NCBI GenBank assembly: GCA_019420065.1
Contig: JAHZHX010000003.1
Span: 43,535 to 75,617, forward strand
DNA: 32,083 bases
DNA from: Clostridiales bacterium
GTDB lineage: Bacteria; Bacillota; Clostridia; Christensenellales; Aristaeellaceae
Direction: 5' to 3'
This document shows positions 1-8,478 of this stretch, in pieces. The number at the start of each line of letters is the position of its first letter. The first letter of the stretch is position 1. Position numbers and translations under genes: made by a program. The notes beneath the pieces were generated by a model, which was not told the DNA's origin, made no database searches, and saw nothing but the letters and a program-made list of their open reading frames with translations.

Positions 1-90
1 CAGCAAATTGACGTGCCCCAGAACCGCGAAGCGCTGCAAAGCTTTCTTTTTGACAGCTATACCGTGCGCGACGACGAGGACTGGGACTGA
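1..90 (+). CDS. C-terminal fragment of an unknown upstream gene
   Basis: The first 29 codons visible form an open frame that ends with TGA at 88-90. The residues are polar and the tail is acidic, ending DDEDWD. The gene begins outside the window. Its stop lies 19 nt before the start of the folate-transporter gene, whose ribosome site sits in that gap, so the two are probably in one operon. I do not recognise the family from so short a tail, and no function is proposed. Confidence 0.55.
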   Translation, partial: QQIDVPQNREALQSFLFDSYTVRDDEDWD

Positions 91-109
91 CAGCAAGGAG
101 TGTAATTCA

Positions 110-742
110 ATGGAAAAACTGCTGCATCTGACGCTTGATTTTATCGGGGAGCATTCCGCCGTTCTGCTTATCATCGTACTGGCGCTGCTGGTCGTCGGCA
201 TGGCGCTGTGCTTTATCTTCGACCGGCGCAGGCTCACGCCCCGCGACATTGCCGTCATGGGCATGCTGACGGCCCTCAATGTGGTCATGGCGGAGGTGTG
301 CAAAATCACCATCATCCCCAATGTGCTGGTGCTGTCGCTGGGCTTTTTGCCGCTGGCCGTGAGCGGCATGCTCTTTGGCGTGGTGCCCGCCGTGACCGTG
401 GCGGTCGTGGCCGATATCATCGGCGCGCTTTTGTTCAGTGCCGGCTCGTTCTACTTTGGCTACACGCTGACCGCTTTTCTGACAGGGCTTTTCTACGGCC
501 TGTTCCTGCACAAAAAGAATCTGTCCGTCGCCCGAGTGGCCTTGTGCCAGGCGCTGGTATCCATCGTGTGCTTTGCCCTGCTCAATTCCATTTGGGCGCT
601 CAACTGGGTATCCTCCGCCGCCGCGGGAAAATACATCGGCACACGGCTCATGTTCCAGCCCATTACCTACCCGGTATACCTGATCTTTTTGCTGATCCTG
701 CGCAAATACCGCAAAACCATTGAAGGAGCGCTGAAAAAATGA
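110..742 (+). CDS. folT: ECF transporter S component, folate family
   Basis: A 210-residue integral membrane protein of the substrate-binding (S) component type of energy-coupling factor transporters; such proteins bind a vitamin and depend on separate EcfA/A'/T subunits, which are not in this window. After an N-terminal membrane helix (about residues 15-38) comes the stretch RRRLTPRDIAVMGMLTALNV (about 40-60), which resembles the start of folate-type S components, followed by further hydrophobic helices to about residue 200. I chose the ATG at 110 because AAGGAG lies just before it at 96-101; the frame stays open upstream but has no ribosome site and would overlap the preceding gene. The stop overlaps the endonuclease III start in ATGA. 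Folate specificity is inferred from resemblance only; another vitamin is possible. Confidence 0.75.
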   Translation: MEKLLHLTLDFIGEHSAVLLIIVLALLVVGMALCFIFDRRRLTPRDIAVMGMLTALNVVMAEVCKITIIPNVLVLSLGFLPLAVSGMLFGVVPAVTVAVVADIIGALLFSAGSFYFGYTLTAFLTGLFYGLFLHKKNLSVARVALCQALVSIVCFALLNSIWALNWVSSAAAGKYIGTRLMFQPITYPVYLIFLLILRKYRKTIEGALKK

Positions 743-1410
743 GAGTCCGCAAGGGAGAGATCCTGCGCGTTCTGCGTGAAACCTATCCTGAAGCCAAGCC
801 TGAGCTGAATTTTACCAACCCCTACGAAACGCTGGTGGCCACCATGCTTTCCGCCCAGTGTACCGACAGGCAGGTCAACAAGGTCACCCCCGCCGTGTTC
901 CGCGATTTTCCCGACGCGCGCGCCATGGCCGCCATTGACGCCGACACGCTCTATCCTTATGTCAAAAGCTGCGGCTTCAAGACCAAGGCCGGCAATATCG
1001 TCGCCGCCTGCCGCCTCATCTGCGAAAAGCACGGCGGCGAGGTGCCCGCCACCATGGAGGCGCTGACCGCGCTGCCCGGCGTAGGCCGCAAAACCGCCAA
1101 CGTCGTGCTGGCCAACGCCTTTGGCGTACCCAGCATCGCTGTGGATACGCACGTTTTCCGCGTTTCCAACCGGCTGGGGCTGGCCGACGCGGACAACGTG
1201 CTCGATACCGAAATGCAGCTGCGCCGCGCCATCCCCCGTAAGGACTGGAGCGACGCGCACCACTGGCTGATCTGGCATGGCCGCCGCATTTGCAGCGCCC
1301 GCGCGCCAAAATGCGATATTTGCCCGCTAAATGCCCTGTGCAAAACCTATCAGCTGCAAAATCAACCGTTAAAGGCAGAAAACCATGAGTCAAATACCGC
1401 ATCCCTATGA
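739..1410 (+). CDS. nth: endonuclease III (DNA glycosylase/AP lyase)
   Basis: Base-excision-repair enzyme that removes oxidised pyrimidines and cleaves the abasic site. The 223-residue protein has the helix-hairpin-helix motif LPGVGRKTANVV with the Schiff-base lysine at about K118, the conserved aspartate in VDTHVFRV at about D136, and a C-terminal four-cysteine [4Fe-4S] cluster with spacing C-X6-C-X2-C-X5-C (C185, C192, C195, C201). Length matches the family. The start overlaps the previous stop (ATGA), suggesting translational coupling, and the 3' end overlaps the next gene by 26 nt. The roughly ten residues after the cluster region are extra and overlap that gene's start. Cytoplasmic, probably constitutive. 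Confidence 0.95.
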   Translation: MRVRKGEILRVLRETYPEAKPELNFTNPYETLVATMLSAQCTDRQVNKVTPAVFRDFPDARAMAAIDADTLYPYVKSCGFKTKAGNIVAACRLICEKHGGEVPATMEALTALPGVGRKTANVVLANAFGVPSIAVDTHVFRVSNRLGLADADNVLDTEMQLRRAIPRKDWSDAHHWLIWHGRRICSARAPKCDICPLNALCKTYQLQNQPLKAENHESNTASL

Positions 1411-2176
1411 TCCCACGCACAAGCACAGCGAGCATATGCACCACAGCCATTGTGGTCTGTGCCGCATTGAGCTGGAGCATGTTACCGTCGCCGCGGGAGG
1501 CGATACGCTGCTGCAGGACGTTTCTTTGCACCTGCACTGCGGACAGCTCACCGCGCTGGTCGGCCCCAACGGCGCAGGCAAAACCACGCTGGTGCGCGCG
1601 CTTTTATCGCAGATTCCCTATACCGGCACGATCCGGCACATGGACGAGCACGAGCGCGTCCTGCGCTCGGTACGCACGGGCTATGTGCCCCAGCACCTGC
1701 TGTTCGACCGGCAAATGCCCGTCACCGTAAATGATTTTCTTGCCAGCGCGCTTACGCGCCGCCCGGTATGGACGGGCGTTGGCAAAAAAACGCGCCAGAC
1801 CGTGGCGGAAGCGTTGTCGCTCGCGCAGGCCGCCCACCTGCAATCCCGCATGCTGGGGCAGCTCAGCGGCGGAGAATTGCAGCGCGTGCTGCTGGCCATG
1901 GCGCTCACGCCCACGCCCGACCTTTTGATCCTGGACGAACCGGTCTCCGGCATGGATCAGAACGGGCTATGCCTGTTTCTGGACACCGTGGCCGCGCTCA
2001 AGCGCCGCCACCACATGGCCATCCTCCTGATCTCGCATGACTGGTCGCTGGTGCGCCAGTATGCCGACGAAATGGTGCTGCTCAACAAAACCGTGTTGTG
2101 CGAGGGCACGCCGGATACCGTATTTGGCTGTGAAACCTTCCGCGAGGCCTTTCCCGCGGTGGTACGGGAGGATTAA
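1385..2176 (+). CDS. znuC: zinc/manganese-type metal ABC transporter ATP-binding protein with His-rich N terminus
   Basis: ATPase of a metal-ion ABC importer (ZnuC/AdcC/MntB group), partner of the permease encoded directly downstream. The 263-residue protein has Walker A GPNGAGKTT (K66), signature LSGGELQRV, Walker B LLILDEP (D184, E185) and the switch histidine in LLISHDWS. The first 26 residues are unusual: they carry seven histidines and end with a CGLC pair, before the ABC fold starts at about residue 28. This looks like a metal-binding tail. The start at ATG 1385 lies inside nth, with a weak AAGGCAG ribosome site. Zinc rather than manganese is inferred from family resemblance and the histidine tail. 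No substrate-binding lipoprotein gene lies beside it. Confidence 0.85.
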   Translation: MSQIPHPYDPTHKHSEHMHHSHCGLCRIELEHVTVAAGGDTLLQDVSLHLHCGQLTALVGPNGAGKTTLVRALLSQIPYTGTIRHMDEHERVLRSVRTGYVPQHLLFDRQMPVTVNDFLASALTRRPVWTGVGKKTRQTVAEALSLAQAAHLQSRMLGQLSGGELQRVLLAMALTPTPDLLILDEPVSGMDQNGLCLFLDTVAALKRRHHMAILLISHDWSLVRQYADEMVLLNKTVLCEGTPDTVFGCETFREAFPAVVRED

Positions 2177-3031
2177 ATGGAAACGATTTACCGCATCATG
2201 GATGCGATCTTGCCCTTTTCCGTCTTTCGCTATGCCTTTATGAAAAACGCCCTGCTGGCGCTGCTGCTGCTCACCCCGCTGCTGGCGCTGCTGGGTACGA
2301 TGGCCGTCAACAAAAGCATGGCCTTCTTCTCCGACGCGCTGGGGCACAGCGCCCTGGCCGGGGTCGGCGTCGGCGCGCTGCTGGGCGTGACCAACATCAC
2401 GGCCATCCTGGTGGTCTTCGGCATTGTTTACGCGCTGCTGATTACCCGCATCAACCGCACGGGCGGCGCGTCGGCGGATACCAACATCAGCGTTTTTTCC
2501 TCCGCGGGGATTGCGCTGGGGCTGCTGCTGCTTTCAGGCAGCGGGCAATACAACAAGTATTCCTCCATCCTGGTCGGAGATGTGCTGGCCGTTACCACGA
2601 CCGACCTTGGCTATCTGGCGCTGGCGCTCGTCGGCGGCGTCATCCTGTGGATGGTGATTTATAACCGTCTGCTGCTCACCGCCGTCAACCCGCAGCTCGC
2701 GCAAAGCCGCGGCATTGCCGCCAAATGGGTGGAGTACAGCTTCGTGATCCTGGTGGCGGTGGCGGTGATGCTCTCCATCCGCTGGGTGGGCGTGCTGCTC
2801 ATCAACGCTCTGCTGATCCTGCCCGCGGCCGCCGCGCGCAATATTGCCCGCAGCGCCGCCCAGCACGCGCTTTTCAGCGTGCTGATTTCACTTTTCAGCG
2901 GCGTTGCCGGGCTGGCCGTCTCCCTGCCGCTGGGTACCAGCGTGGGCGCGGCGGTGGTGCTGTGCGCCGCCGTCTGCTACGCGCTGAGCCTGCTCCTATC
3001 CCGCCTGCTGCGCGTGCGCCTGCAAAGCTGA
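2177..3031 (+). CDS. znuB: zinc/manganese-type metal ABC transporter permease
   Basis: Membrane subunit of the metal importer, 284 residues with about eight to nine hydrophobic helices. The segment MAFFSDALGHSALAGVGVGA near residues 48-70 and the RWVGVLLINALLILPAAAAR segment near 195-215 are characteristic of the ABC-3 (ZnuB/AdcB/MntC) family. The ATG immediately follows the TAA of the ATPase gene, with GGGAGG before it, so the two subunits are translationally coupled. The extracytoplasmic metal-binding protein needed by this class is not present in the window and may be encoded elsewhere. Metal identity is uncertain (zinc favoured). Confidence 0.88.
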   Translation: METIYRIMDAILPFSVFRYAFMKNALLALLLLTPLLALLGTMAVNKSMAFFSDALGHSALAGVGVGALLGVTNITAILVVFGIVYALLITRINRTGGASADTNISVFSSAGIALGLLLLSGSGQYNKYSSILVGDVLAVTTTDLGYLALALVGGVILWMVIYNRLLLTAVNPQLAQSRGIAAKWVEYSFVILVAVAVMLSIRWVGVLLINALLILPAAAARNIARSAAQHALFSVLISLFSGVAGLAVSLPLGTSVGAAVVLCAAVCYALSLLLSRLLRVRLQS

Positions 3032-3039
3032 GGTTATCT

Positions 3040-4809
3040 ATGCAAATGTACCACGACTCCCGCTCGCTTGACTGCCGCGCGCCTTTCGGCGCGCTGCGCT
3101 GCGGTGATATCCTGCGTCTGCGTCTCTACTGCGAGGGTGCGTGCGGCGCTGTCAGCGTTGTATTTACCGATGGCGAAGGCGCGCGTAGCCATGCCATGGC
3201 AGCGCTGGACGGCGGCGCATATGAATTGCGTCTGCCGATGCCCTCCTCCCCCTGCCTGTGCTGGTATTATTTTATGGCGGCGGACGCGGACGGCACGCCC
3301 GTCTATTACGGCAACGCCGCCGACGGACTGGGCGGCGCGGGGCAGGTCTATACGCATATCCCCCCCGCCTTTCAGGTAACGGTCTATGCCCGCGATTACA
3401 TGCCGCCCGCCTTTCTGCACGAGGGGATCATGTACCAGATTTTTCCCGACCGCTTTTTCCGCGACCGGCCCATTCGCCGCACCCGGGAGGATATTTACCT
3501 GCATGACGCCTGGCAGGAGCCGCCGCTGGCGCTGTACGATCCCCGCAACGGGGATACGCATTCCAGCGACTTTTTTGGCGGCACGCTCAGCGGCGTCACG
3601 GAAAAACTCGACTACCTGGCCTCCCTGCACGTGACCGTGCTGTACCTGAACCCCATTTTTCTGGCCCGCAGCAATCACCGTTATGACACCGGCGATTATA
3701 CGCAAATCGACCCCATGCTGGGCAGCGAGGAGGATCTGCGCACGCTGTGCCGCGAAGCCGAAAAGCGCGGCATGCATGTGCTGCTGGACGGCGTTTTCAG
3801 CCATACCGGGGACGACAGCCTGTATTTCAACCGCTACGGACGCTACCCTGCGCTGGGCGCGTATCAAAGCCCGGCTTCGCCGTATGCCTCCTGGTTCATT
3901 TTCAAACGCTTTCCAGACGATTACAAATGCTGGTGGGACGTTGTCACCCTGCCGGAAGTCAACAAGAATGCTCCGAGCTACCGCGCCTTCATTCTGGGCG
4001 AGGACGGCGTGGCCCGCCGCTGGGTGCGCTGCGGCACGTCCGGCTGGCGGCTGGATGTGGCGGACGAGCTGCCCATGTCCTTCCTGCGCGCGCTGCGGCA
4101 AAGCGTCAAGGCGGAAAATCCCGGCGCCGCCCTGCTGGGCGAGGTATGGGAGGACGCCAGCCACAAGATCGCCTATGAGCAAATGCGCTGCTATTGCCTG
4201 GGCGACACGCTGGACAGCGTGATGAACTATCCCCTGCGCGCCGCCGCCATTGATTTTGTCACCGGCAAAAGCGACGCGTATACGCTGGCGCGGCAGATCG
4301 AAAGCCTGCGGGAAAACTATCCCATGCCCTTTTTCTATTCGCTGATGAACCTGATGGGCAGTCACGACCGGCCGCGCCTGCTGAACGTTCTGTGCGGGGA
4401 GACCTGGGAAAGCGTGGATCCCCTGGAACGCGGCTCCTGCCGCTTAAGTCCCGATCAGCGCGCGCTGGCGGTACGCCGCCTGCGGGAAATGTGGAAGCTC
4501 TACGCCGCCATGCCGGGCATGCCCAGCCTGTATTATGGCGACGAGGCCGGGCTTGAAGGCGCGGCCGATCCCTTCTGCCGCGGAACCTTTCCCTGGGGCG
4601 CGGAGGATGCCGAAATTCTTTCCATCACCCGGGCGGCGCTATTGCTCCGCGCGGCGCGAAGCGTACTGCGCCGAGGCGCGTTTTCCATTACCGCCATTGA
4701 CCGCGACAGCGTGCGCATCCGCCGTTTCTCGCATTCGGGGTTTGACGTTTTCGGCCAGCCGCTGGAAGACGCCGATTATGAGGTTGTGATCCACGCCATC
4801 CGCGCGTGA
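3040..4809 (+). CDS. glycoside hydrolase family 13 alpha-glucan hydrolase (neopullulanase/cyclomaltodextrinase-like)
   Basis: A 589-residue enzyme acting on alpha-linked glucans. An N-terminal beta-sandwich-like domain (about 1-115) precedes the (beta/alpha)8 barrel starting near MYQIFPDRF. All four catalytic regions are visible: DGVFSH (D250, H255), GWRLDVADE with the nucleophile at D339, GEVWED with the acid/base at E368, and GSHDRPR with H442 and D443. There is no signal peptide, so it is cytoplasmic and probably degrades imported maltodextrins. The N-terminal domain and YQIFPDRF favour the neopullulanase/cyclomaltodextrinase group over secreted alpha-amylase. The start at 3040 has a GAGG site and lies 8 nt after the permease stop; the frame extends upstream inside the permease gene but that part reads as out-of-frame permease. 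The C-terminal beta domain is short, about 50-60 residues. Confidence 0.88.
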   Translation: MQMYHDSRSLDCRAPFGALRCGDILRLRLYCEGACGAVSVVFTDGEGARSHAMAALDGGAYELRLPMPSSPCLCWYYFMAADADGTPVYYGNAADGLGGAGQVYTHIPPAFQVTVYARDYMPPAFLHEGIMYQIFPDRFFRDRPIRRTREDIYLHDAWQEPPLALYDPRNGDTHSSDFFGGTLSGVTEKLDYLASLHVTVLYLNPIFLARSNHRYDTGDYTQIDPMLGSEEDLRTLCREAEKRGMHVLLDGVFSHTGDDSLYFNRYGRYPALGAYQSPASPYASWFIFKRFPDDYKCWWDVVTLPEVNKNAPSYRAFILGEDGVARRWVRCGTSGWRLDVADELPMSFLRALRQSVKAENPGAALLGEVWEDASHKIAYEQMRCYCLGDTLDSVMNYPLRAAAIDFVTGKSDAYTLARQIESLRENYPMPFFYSLMNLMGSHDRPRLLNVLCGETWESVDPLERGSCRLSPDQRALAVRRLREMWKLYAAMPGMPSLYYGDEAGLEGAADPFCRGTFPWGAEDAEILSITRAALLLRAARSVLRRGAFSITAIDRDSVRIRRFSHSGFDVFGQPLEDADYEVVIHAIRA

Positions 4810-4841
4810 TCCCATATATATTATTGAAGGAGAAACCATCC

Positions 4842-5663
4842 ATGCTGATTTCCACCAATTCCGGCCTGTACAGCGCAGTACCCGGCTCCACCCGGATCCC
4901 CATGGCCGAGGCCATGGACTTTTTTGGCCGAATGGGCTTTGAAGCGGTTGACGTGAACTTCTGCGCCACCATCTACCCCGAGCCCGAACGCCATGAGCCC
5001 ATTCTTGACGGCGATTGGAAAAAGAATCTCGACGGGGTGCTTGCCGCCATCCGCCGCAATCACCTGGTCATCTCCCATACCCACGTTCCCTTCTATAACT
5101 ATGTGGAAGAGGGCGGCCGCCGCGCCTTCAACGATGAAATGATGTACCGCGCCATTGAGGCCACGGCTTACATCGGCGCTAAATACGCGGTCATCCATCC
5201 CCTGCGCGACGAGGAAAAGCATACCCTGATAGACGGCACCGTCGCCGTACTGACTCCCTTTAACGATTTTGCCAAGAAGCTGAACGTGACACTGTGCGTG
5301 GAAAATATGTATACCACCTATCCTCAGGAGCTGGCGGAGATCGTGGACCGTCTGGGCTGCGCCGCCTGCTGGGACGCGGGACACGCCAACTTCGGCAAGC
5401 ATGACCAGTATGAGGGAATGATGCTGCTGGGCAGCCGCATCAAGGTGCTGCACCTGCATGACAATTACGGCACGCGCGACGACCACAGCCTGCCTTATCT
5501 GGGCACGGTGGACTGGCAGGGCGTGATGCGCGCGCTGCGCGATTTCGGCTATGACGGCACCTTCAACTATGAGGTCAGCGCCGGCAAGCTCCCCCTGGCA
5601 CTGCGCGAGGATCACGCCCGCTACCTGGTTGACGCCGCCCGCCTGCTGCTCGGCCGCAATTAA
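4842..5663 (+). CDS. sugar phosphate isomerase/epimerase family protein (AP endonuclease 2-type TIM barrel)
   Basis: A 273-residue metal-dependent TIM barrel of the xylose isomerase-like family. Probable metal ligands appear in order in CVENMY (Glu), CWDAGHANFG (Asp, His), VLHLHDNYG (His, Asp) and FNYEVSAG (Glu). The start at 4842 is set by AAGGAG at 4827-4832; an in-frame ATG at 4806 overlaps the previous gene and has no ribosome site. It lies 32 nt after the GH13 gene, likely in the same transcript, and just before the promoter of the flavoenzyme cluster. Family members isomerise or epimerise sugars or inositol derivatives, and some act in C-glycoside cleavage, so the substrate is open. It could supply either the upstream glucan genes or the flavoenzyme pathway. 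Confidence 0.85.
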   Translation: MLISTNSGLYSAVPGSTRIPMAEAMDFFGRMGFEAVDVNFCATIYPEPERHEPILDGDWKKNLDGVLAAIRRNHLVISHTHVPFYNYVEEGGRRAFNDEMMYRAIEATAYIGAKYAVIHPLRDEEKHTLIDGTVAVLTPFNDFAKKLNVTLCVENMYTTYPQELAEIVDRLGCAACWDAGHANFGKHDQYEGMMLLGSRIKVLHLHDNYGTRDDHSLPYLGTVDWQGVMRALRDFGYDGTFNYEVSAGKLPLALREDHARYLVDAARLLLGRN

Positions 5664-5700
5664 CGGTATAACTGCGTTGTATAATTGATTTTTTGAAATA

Positions 5701-5714
5701 TTAGACCGGTCTTA
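5701..5714. promoter_or_regulatory. putative LacI-family operator, site 1
   Basis: The sequence TTAGACCGGTCTTA contains the perfect 10-bp palindrome AGACCGGTCT (5703-5712) with a central CG, the layout typical of LacI-family operators. It abuts the -35 box at 5715, so a bound repressor would block RNA polymerase. The core TAGACCGGT recurs at 9621-9629 before the second operon of the cluster, and a LacI-type gene lies between the two sites. Binding is inferred. Confidence 0.65.
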
Positions 5715-5743
5715 TTGACACGGACAACATCATCTGCTATATT
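5715..5743 (+). promoter_or_regulatory. sigma-A promoter of the first oxidoreductase operon
   Basis: A consensus -35 TTGACA (5715-5720) and -10 TATATT (5738-5743) are separated by exactly 17 bp. Transcription would start near 5750, about 30 nt before the ATG at 5782, and would drive the two oxidoreductase genes that follow. Confidence 0.85.
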
Positions 5744-5781
5744 GATAGCAGCAAATGCATGTAAGGAGCGTGAGCGTTTTC

Positions 5782-7089
5782 ATGAATTATACGCAATCCA
5801 TTCATTATGACGTGCTGGTCGTGGGCGGCGGCCCTGCCGGCATCGGCGCGACGGTGGCAGCGGCCCGCCAGGGCGCGCGCACGGCGGTACTGGAACGCGG
5901 CGGCATACTGGGCGGCATGCTGACCGCCGGTCAGGTGCAGCCCATCCTGGGCAGCGTAGCGCGCGGCACCGTCTATGACGAGGTCGTCAGCCTGCTCAAC
6001 CGCGGTCACGAGGATGTGCCGGGGCTCACAACCCACAACGGGCGCGAAATCCATGTGGACGTGGAAGAGGCCAAGGAACGCCTGCTGCGCCTGGTTTATG
6101 ACAGCGGGGCCGAAATCTATCTGCATACACCCGTGATCGACGTTATTGTCGAAAACGGGCGCGTAACCGGCGTGATTGCCGGCACGGCGCACGGCCCCTG
6201 CCGTTTTACCGCAAGCATCGTCATCGACGCGACCGGAGACGGCTTTGCCGCGGCCCGCGCGGGCGCGGAATTTGAGATCGGCCGCGGTTCCGACGGCCGC
6301 TGCCAGCCGGCTACCATTGAATTTCTGATCGATCAGCTGGATGAAAGCCGCGCCCTCTCCTGCTATGGCGGCAGCGATCCGGTCACGCTGCCGAACGGCA
6401 AAAAGTATTCCGAGCTTTGCAAGGAAGCCAGCGCCCGGGGCGAGCTGCCCGAGAACGTGACCATTGTGCGTCTGCACAAAACCTTCTACGAGGGCGAACG
6501 CAACGTCAACGCCACCCAGGCCAACGGTTTTGACACGCTGAGCGCCAAGGGCGTGGTGGAGGCCGAGCTGCTGCTGCGCGCGCAGATCGACAAGATCGTC
6601 GCCTTCCTGCGCCGCAATATTCCCGGCTATGAAAACTGCCGCGTCAAGTCCTCCGCCTCGACCCTGGGTGTGCGCGAAACCCGCCGCATCACCGGTCTCT
6701 CCCGCGTGGAGGACAGCGATGTGGAAACGGGCGCGCGCCGCGAGGACGTGGTCGTTCACAAAGCCTGGTTCCTGATCGATATTCATAATCCGACCGGCGG
6801 CGGCCAGGCCGAAAAGCGCGCCCAGCCCGCCATTCCCTACGACATCCCCTACGGCGCGCTTGTCCCCAAGGGGCTGGATGGCATCTATACAGCGGGACGC
6901 TGCATCAGCGGCACGCACCGCGCGCACGGTTCCTACCGCGTGATGGCCATTTGCCTGGCCACCGGTCAGGCCGCCGGCACGGCGGCGGCGCTGTGCGTCA
7001 GGCATGGCGTGCAGCCGCGCGAGTTGGACTATCACGCCGTGCAGGCTGCGCTTGAGGCGCAGGGCTGCGAGCTATTTGACAAAAAATAA
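5782..7089 (+). CDS. FAD-dependent oxidoreductase A (FAD_oxidored/PF12831 type)
   Basis: A 435-residue cytoplasmic flavoprotein. The N-terminal dinucleotide-binding motif VVGGGPAGIGATVAAARQGA is followed by LERGGILGGM, then ATGDGFAAARAGAEFE (about 150-165), the family motif GVRETRRITG (about 300) and the C-terminal FAD contact GRCISGTHRAHGSYRVMA. No membrane segment, NAD-binding second Rossmann fold or iron-sulfur motif is evident. The ATG at 5782 is preferred: AAGGAG lies at 5763-5768 (spacing 13), whereas an in-frame ATG at 5755 would sit within a few bases of the predicted transcript start. It begins a LacI-controlled cluster with three paralogues and an AraB-type kinase, suggesting sugar, polyol or sugar-acid oxidation or reduction. 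The exact reaction is unknown. Confidence 0.85.
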   Translation: MNYTQSIHYDVLVVGGGPAGIGATVAAARQGARTAVLERGGILGGMLTAGQVQPILGSVARGTVYDEVVSLLNRGHEDVPGLTTHNGREIHVDVEEAKERLLRLVYDSGAEIYLHTPVIDVIVENGRVTGVIAGTAHGPCRFTASIVIDATGDGFAAARAGAEFEIGRGSDGRCQPATIEFLIDQLDESRALSCYGGSDPVTLPNGKKYSELCKEASARGELPENVTIVRLHKTFYEGERNVNATQANGFDTLSAKGVVEAELLLRAQIDKIVAFLRRNIPGYENCRVKSSASTLGVRETRRITGLSRVEDSDVETGARREDVVVHKAWFLIDIHNPTGGGQAEKRAQPAIPYDIPYGALVPKGLDGIYTAGRCISGTHRAHGSYRVMAICLATGQAAGTAAALCVRHGVQPRELDYHAVQAALEAQGCELFDKK

Positions 7090-7117
7090 AATACTGTTTT
7101 AAGAAAGAGGGATAACT

Positions 7118-8425
7118 ATGCGTACAGTATCCGTTCAGAAGAACGCGCCTATCGTGGGCAGCTATGACGTGGTGGTCTGCGGCGGCGGCCCGGCGGGCTT
7201 TATTGCCGCGGCAACGGCGGCCCAGGAGGGCGCCAAAACCGCCCTGATCGAGCGTTACGGTTTTCTTGGCGGCATGGCCACGGCGGGCTACGTAGCCCCC
7301 ATCAGCGTTTTTACCTATAATAATGCGCTGGTGATCGGCGGCACGCCCTGGAACTTTGTCAAAAAGCTGGAAGCCCTGGGCGGCGCTCACATCGAAAAAC
7401 CCCTGGGCAACATCGCCTTTGATCCCGAGCTGTACAAACTTTGCGCCCAGCGCATGGCGCTGGAAGCAGGCGTAGACCTGTACATGCATTCCTACCTGTC
7501 GGGCTGCGCGATGGAAAACGGCACGCTCCGCCAGGTCATCATCGAAAACAAAAACGGCACGGAGGCCGTCGAGGGCAAGCTGTTCATCGACGCGACCGGC
7601 GACGGCGATCTGGCCGCCATGGCCGGCGTACCCATGCAGCCGCAAAACGGCGATCCGCTCCAGCCGGCCTCGATGTATTTCATCCTTGCGGGCGTGGATA
7701 CCGATTCGGAAATGATCAAGACCGCCATGCACCACAACCGTCAGGGCGTAAACTGCCAGTGCATGCCCATGCGCGAACGGCTGCTGGCGCTGTCCATCCA
7801 GGAAAAGCTGCCCAACTTCGGCGGCCCCTGGTTCAGCACCACGCTGCATGACGGCTGCATCGCCATCAACATCACCCGCTCGCCTGCCGATGCGTGCGAC
7901 AACCGCGATTTCACGCATGCCGAATGCCAGATGCGCGAGGATGTGTACCGCCTGACCGAGCTGCTGCGCCGCGAATTCAAGGAATTTGCCAACTGCTTTG
8001 TGGCTTCGATAGCCACGCAGGCCGGCCCGCGCGAGACCCGCCGGATCCTGGGCGTGCATACCATCACGGCGGAAGAGTATCTGGGCGCGTATCACTATGA
8101 GGACAGCGTATCCCGCGGCGCGCATCCCATCGATATCCATTCCTCCAATCAGGGCGAACAGGCCGTCCGCTTCCTGGAAAAGGCCGCTTATGTGCCCTAT
8201 CGCGCCCTGATTGCCGCAGACTTCCCCAACCTGCTGGTAGCCGGGCGCTGCATCTCCGCCGACAGACAGGCCTTTGCCTCCCTGCGCGTGCAGGCCAGCT
8301 GCATGGGCATGGGGCAGGCCGCCGGCGTCGCCGCCGCCCAGTGTGCCCGCAGCGGCAAGCCCGTACAGCAGGCCGACGTCGCCGCGCTGATCGAACGCCT
8401 CAAGACGTTGGGCGCCGTGCTGTAA
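7118..8425 (+). CDS. FAD-dependent oxidoreductase B (FAD_oxidored/PF12831 type)
   Basis: A second 435-residue flavoprotein, the same length as its upstream neighbour but clearly divergent. It shows VVCGGGPAGFIAAATAAQEG, IERYGFLGGMATAGYVAP, FIDATGDGDLAAMAGVP, the family motif GPRETRRILG and a C-terminal LLVAGRCISADRQAFASLRV. It starts 28 nt after gene A behind an AAGAGGG ribosome site, so both belong to one transcript. No terminator separates its stop from the lacI promoter. Two flavoenzymes in one operon could act as successive steps, form a hetero-oligomer, or handle different stereoisomers; none of these can be decided from sequence. Confidence 0.85.
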   Translation: MRTVSVQKNAPIVGSYDVVVCGGGPAGFIAAATAAQEGAKTALIERYGFLGGMATAGYVAPISVFTYNNALVIGGTPWNFVKKLEALGGAHIEKPLGNIAFDPELYKLCAQRMALEAGVDLYMHSYLSGCAMENGTLRQVIIENKNGTEAVEGKLFIDATGDGDLAAMAGVPMQPQNGDPLQPASMYFILAGVDTDSEMIKTAMHHNRQGVNCQCMPMRERLLALSIQEKLPNFGGPWFSTTLHDGCIAINITRSPADACDNRDFTHAECQMREDVYRLTELLRREFKEFANCFVASIATQAGPRETRRILGVHTITAEEYLGAYHYEDSVSRGAHPIDIHSSNQGEQAVRFLEKAAYVPYRALIAADFPNLLVAGRCISADRQAFASLRVQASCMGMGQAAGVAAAQCARSGKPVQQADVAALIERLKTLGAVL

Positions 8426-8432
8426 AAAGCGA

Positions 8433-8461
8433 TTGACAAATCCCGCATTCTACTATATATT
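8433..8461 (+). promoter_or_regulatory. sigma-A promoter of the lacI-type gene
   Basis: TTGACA (8433-8438) and TATATT (8456-8461) are separated by 17 bp. The -10 hexamer and spacing equal those of the promoter at 5715. It starts eight bases after the end of oxidoreductase B, so the regulator has its own, apparently strong, promoter. No copy of the TAGACCGGT element overlaps it. Confidence 0.82.
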
Positions 8462-8478
8462 ACAAACAGGTTATAACG

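Noticed and set aside
2725..3039. In-frame extension of the GH13 protein upstream of 3040
   Set aside because: It lies inside the metal permease gene, reads as Arg/Gly-rich out-of-frame sequence, and a ribosome site precedes ATG 3040.
5664..5700. A TATAAT at 5680-5685 as an extra promoter
   Set aside because: No -35 at a proper distance; the TTGACA/TATATT pair at 5715-5743 is far better.
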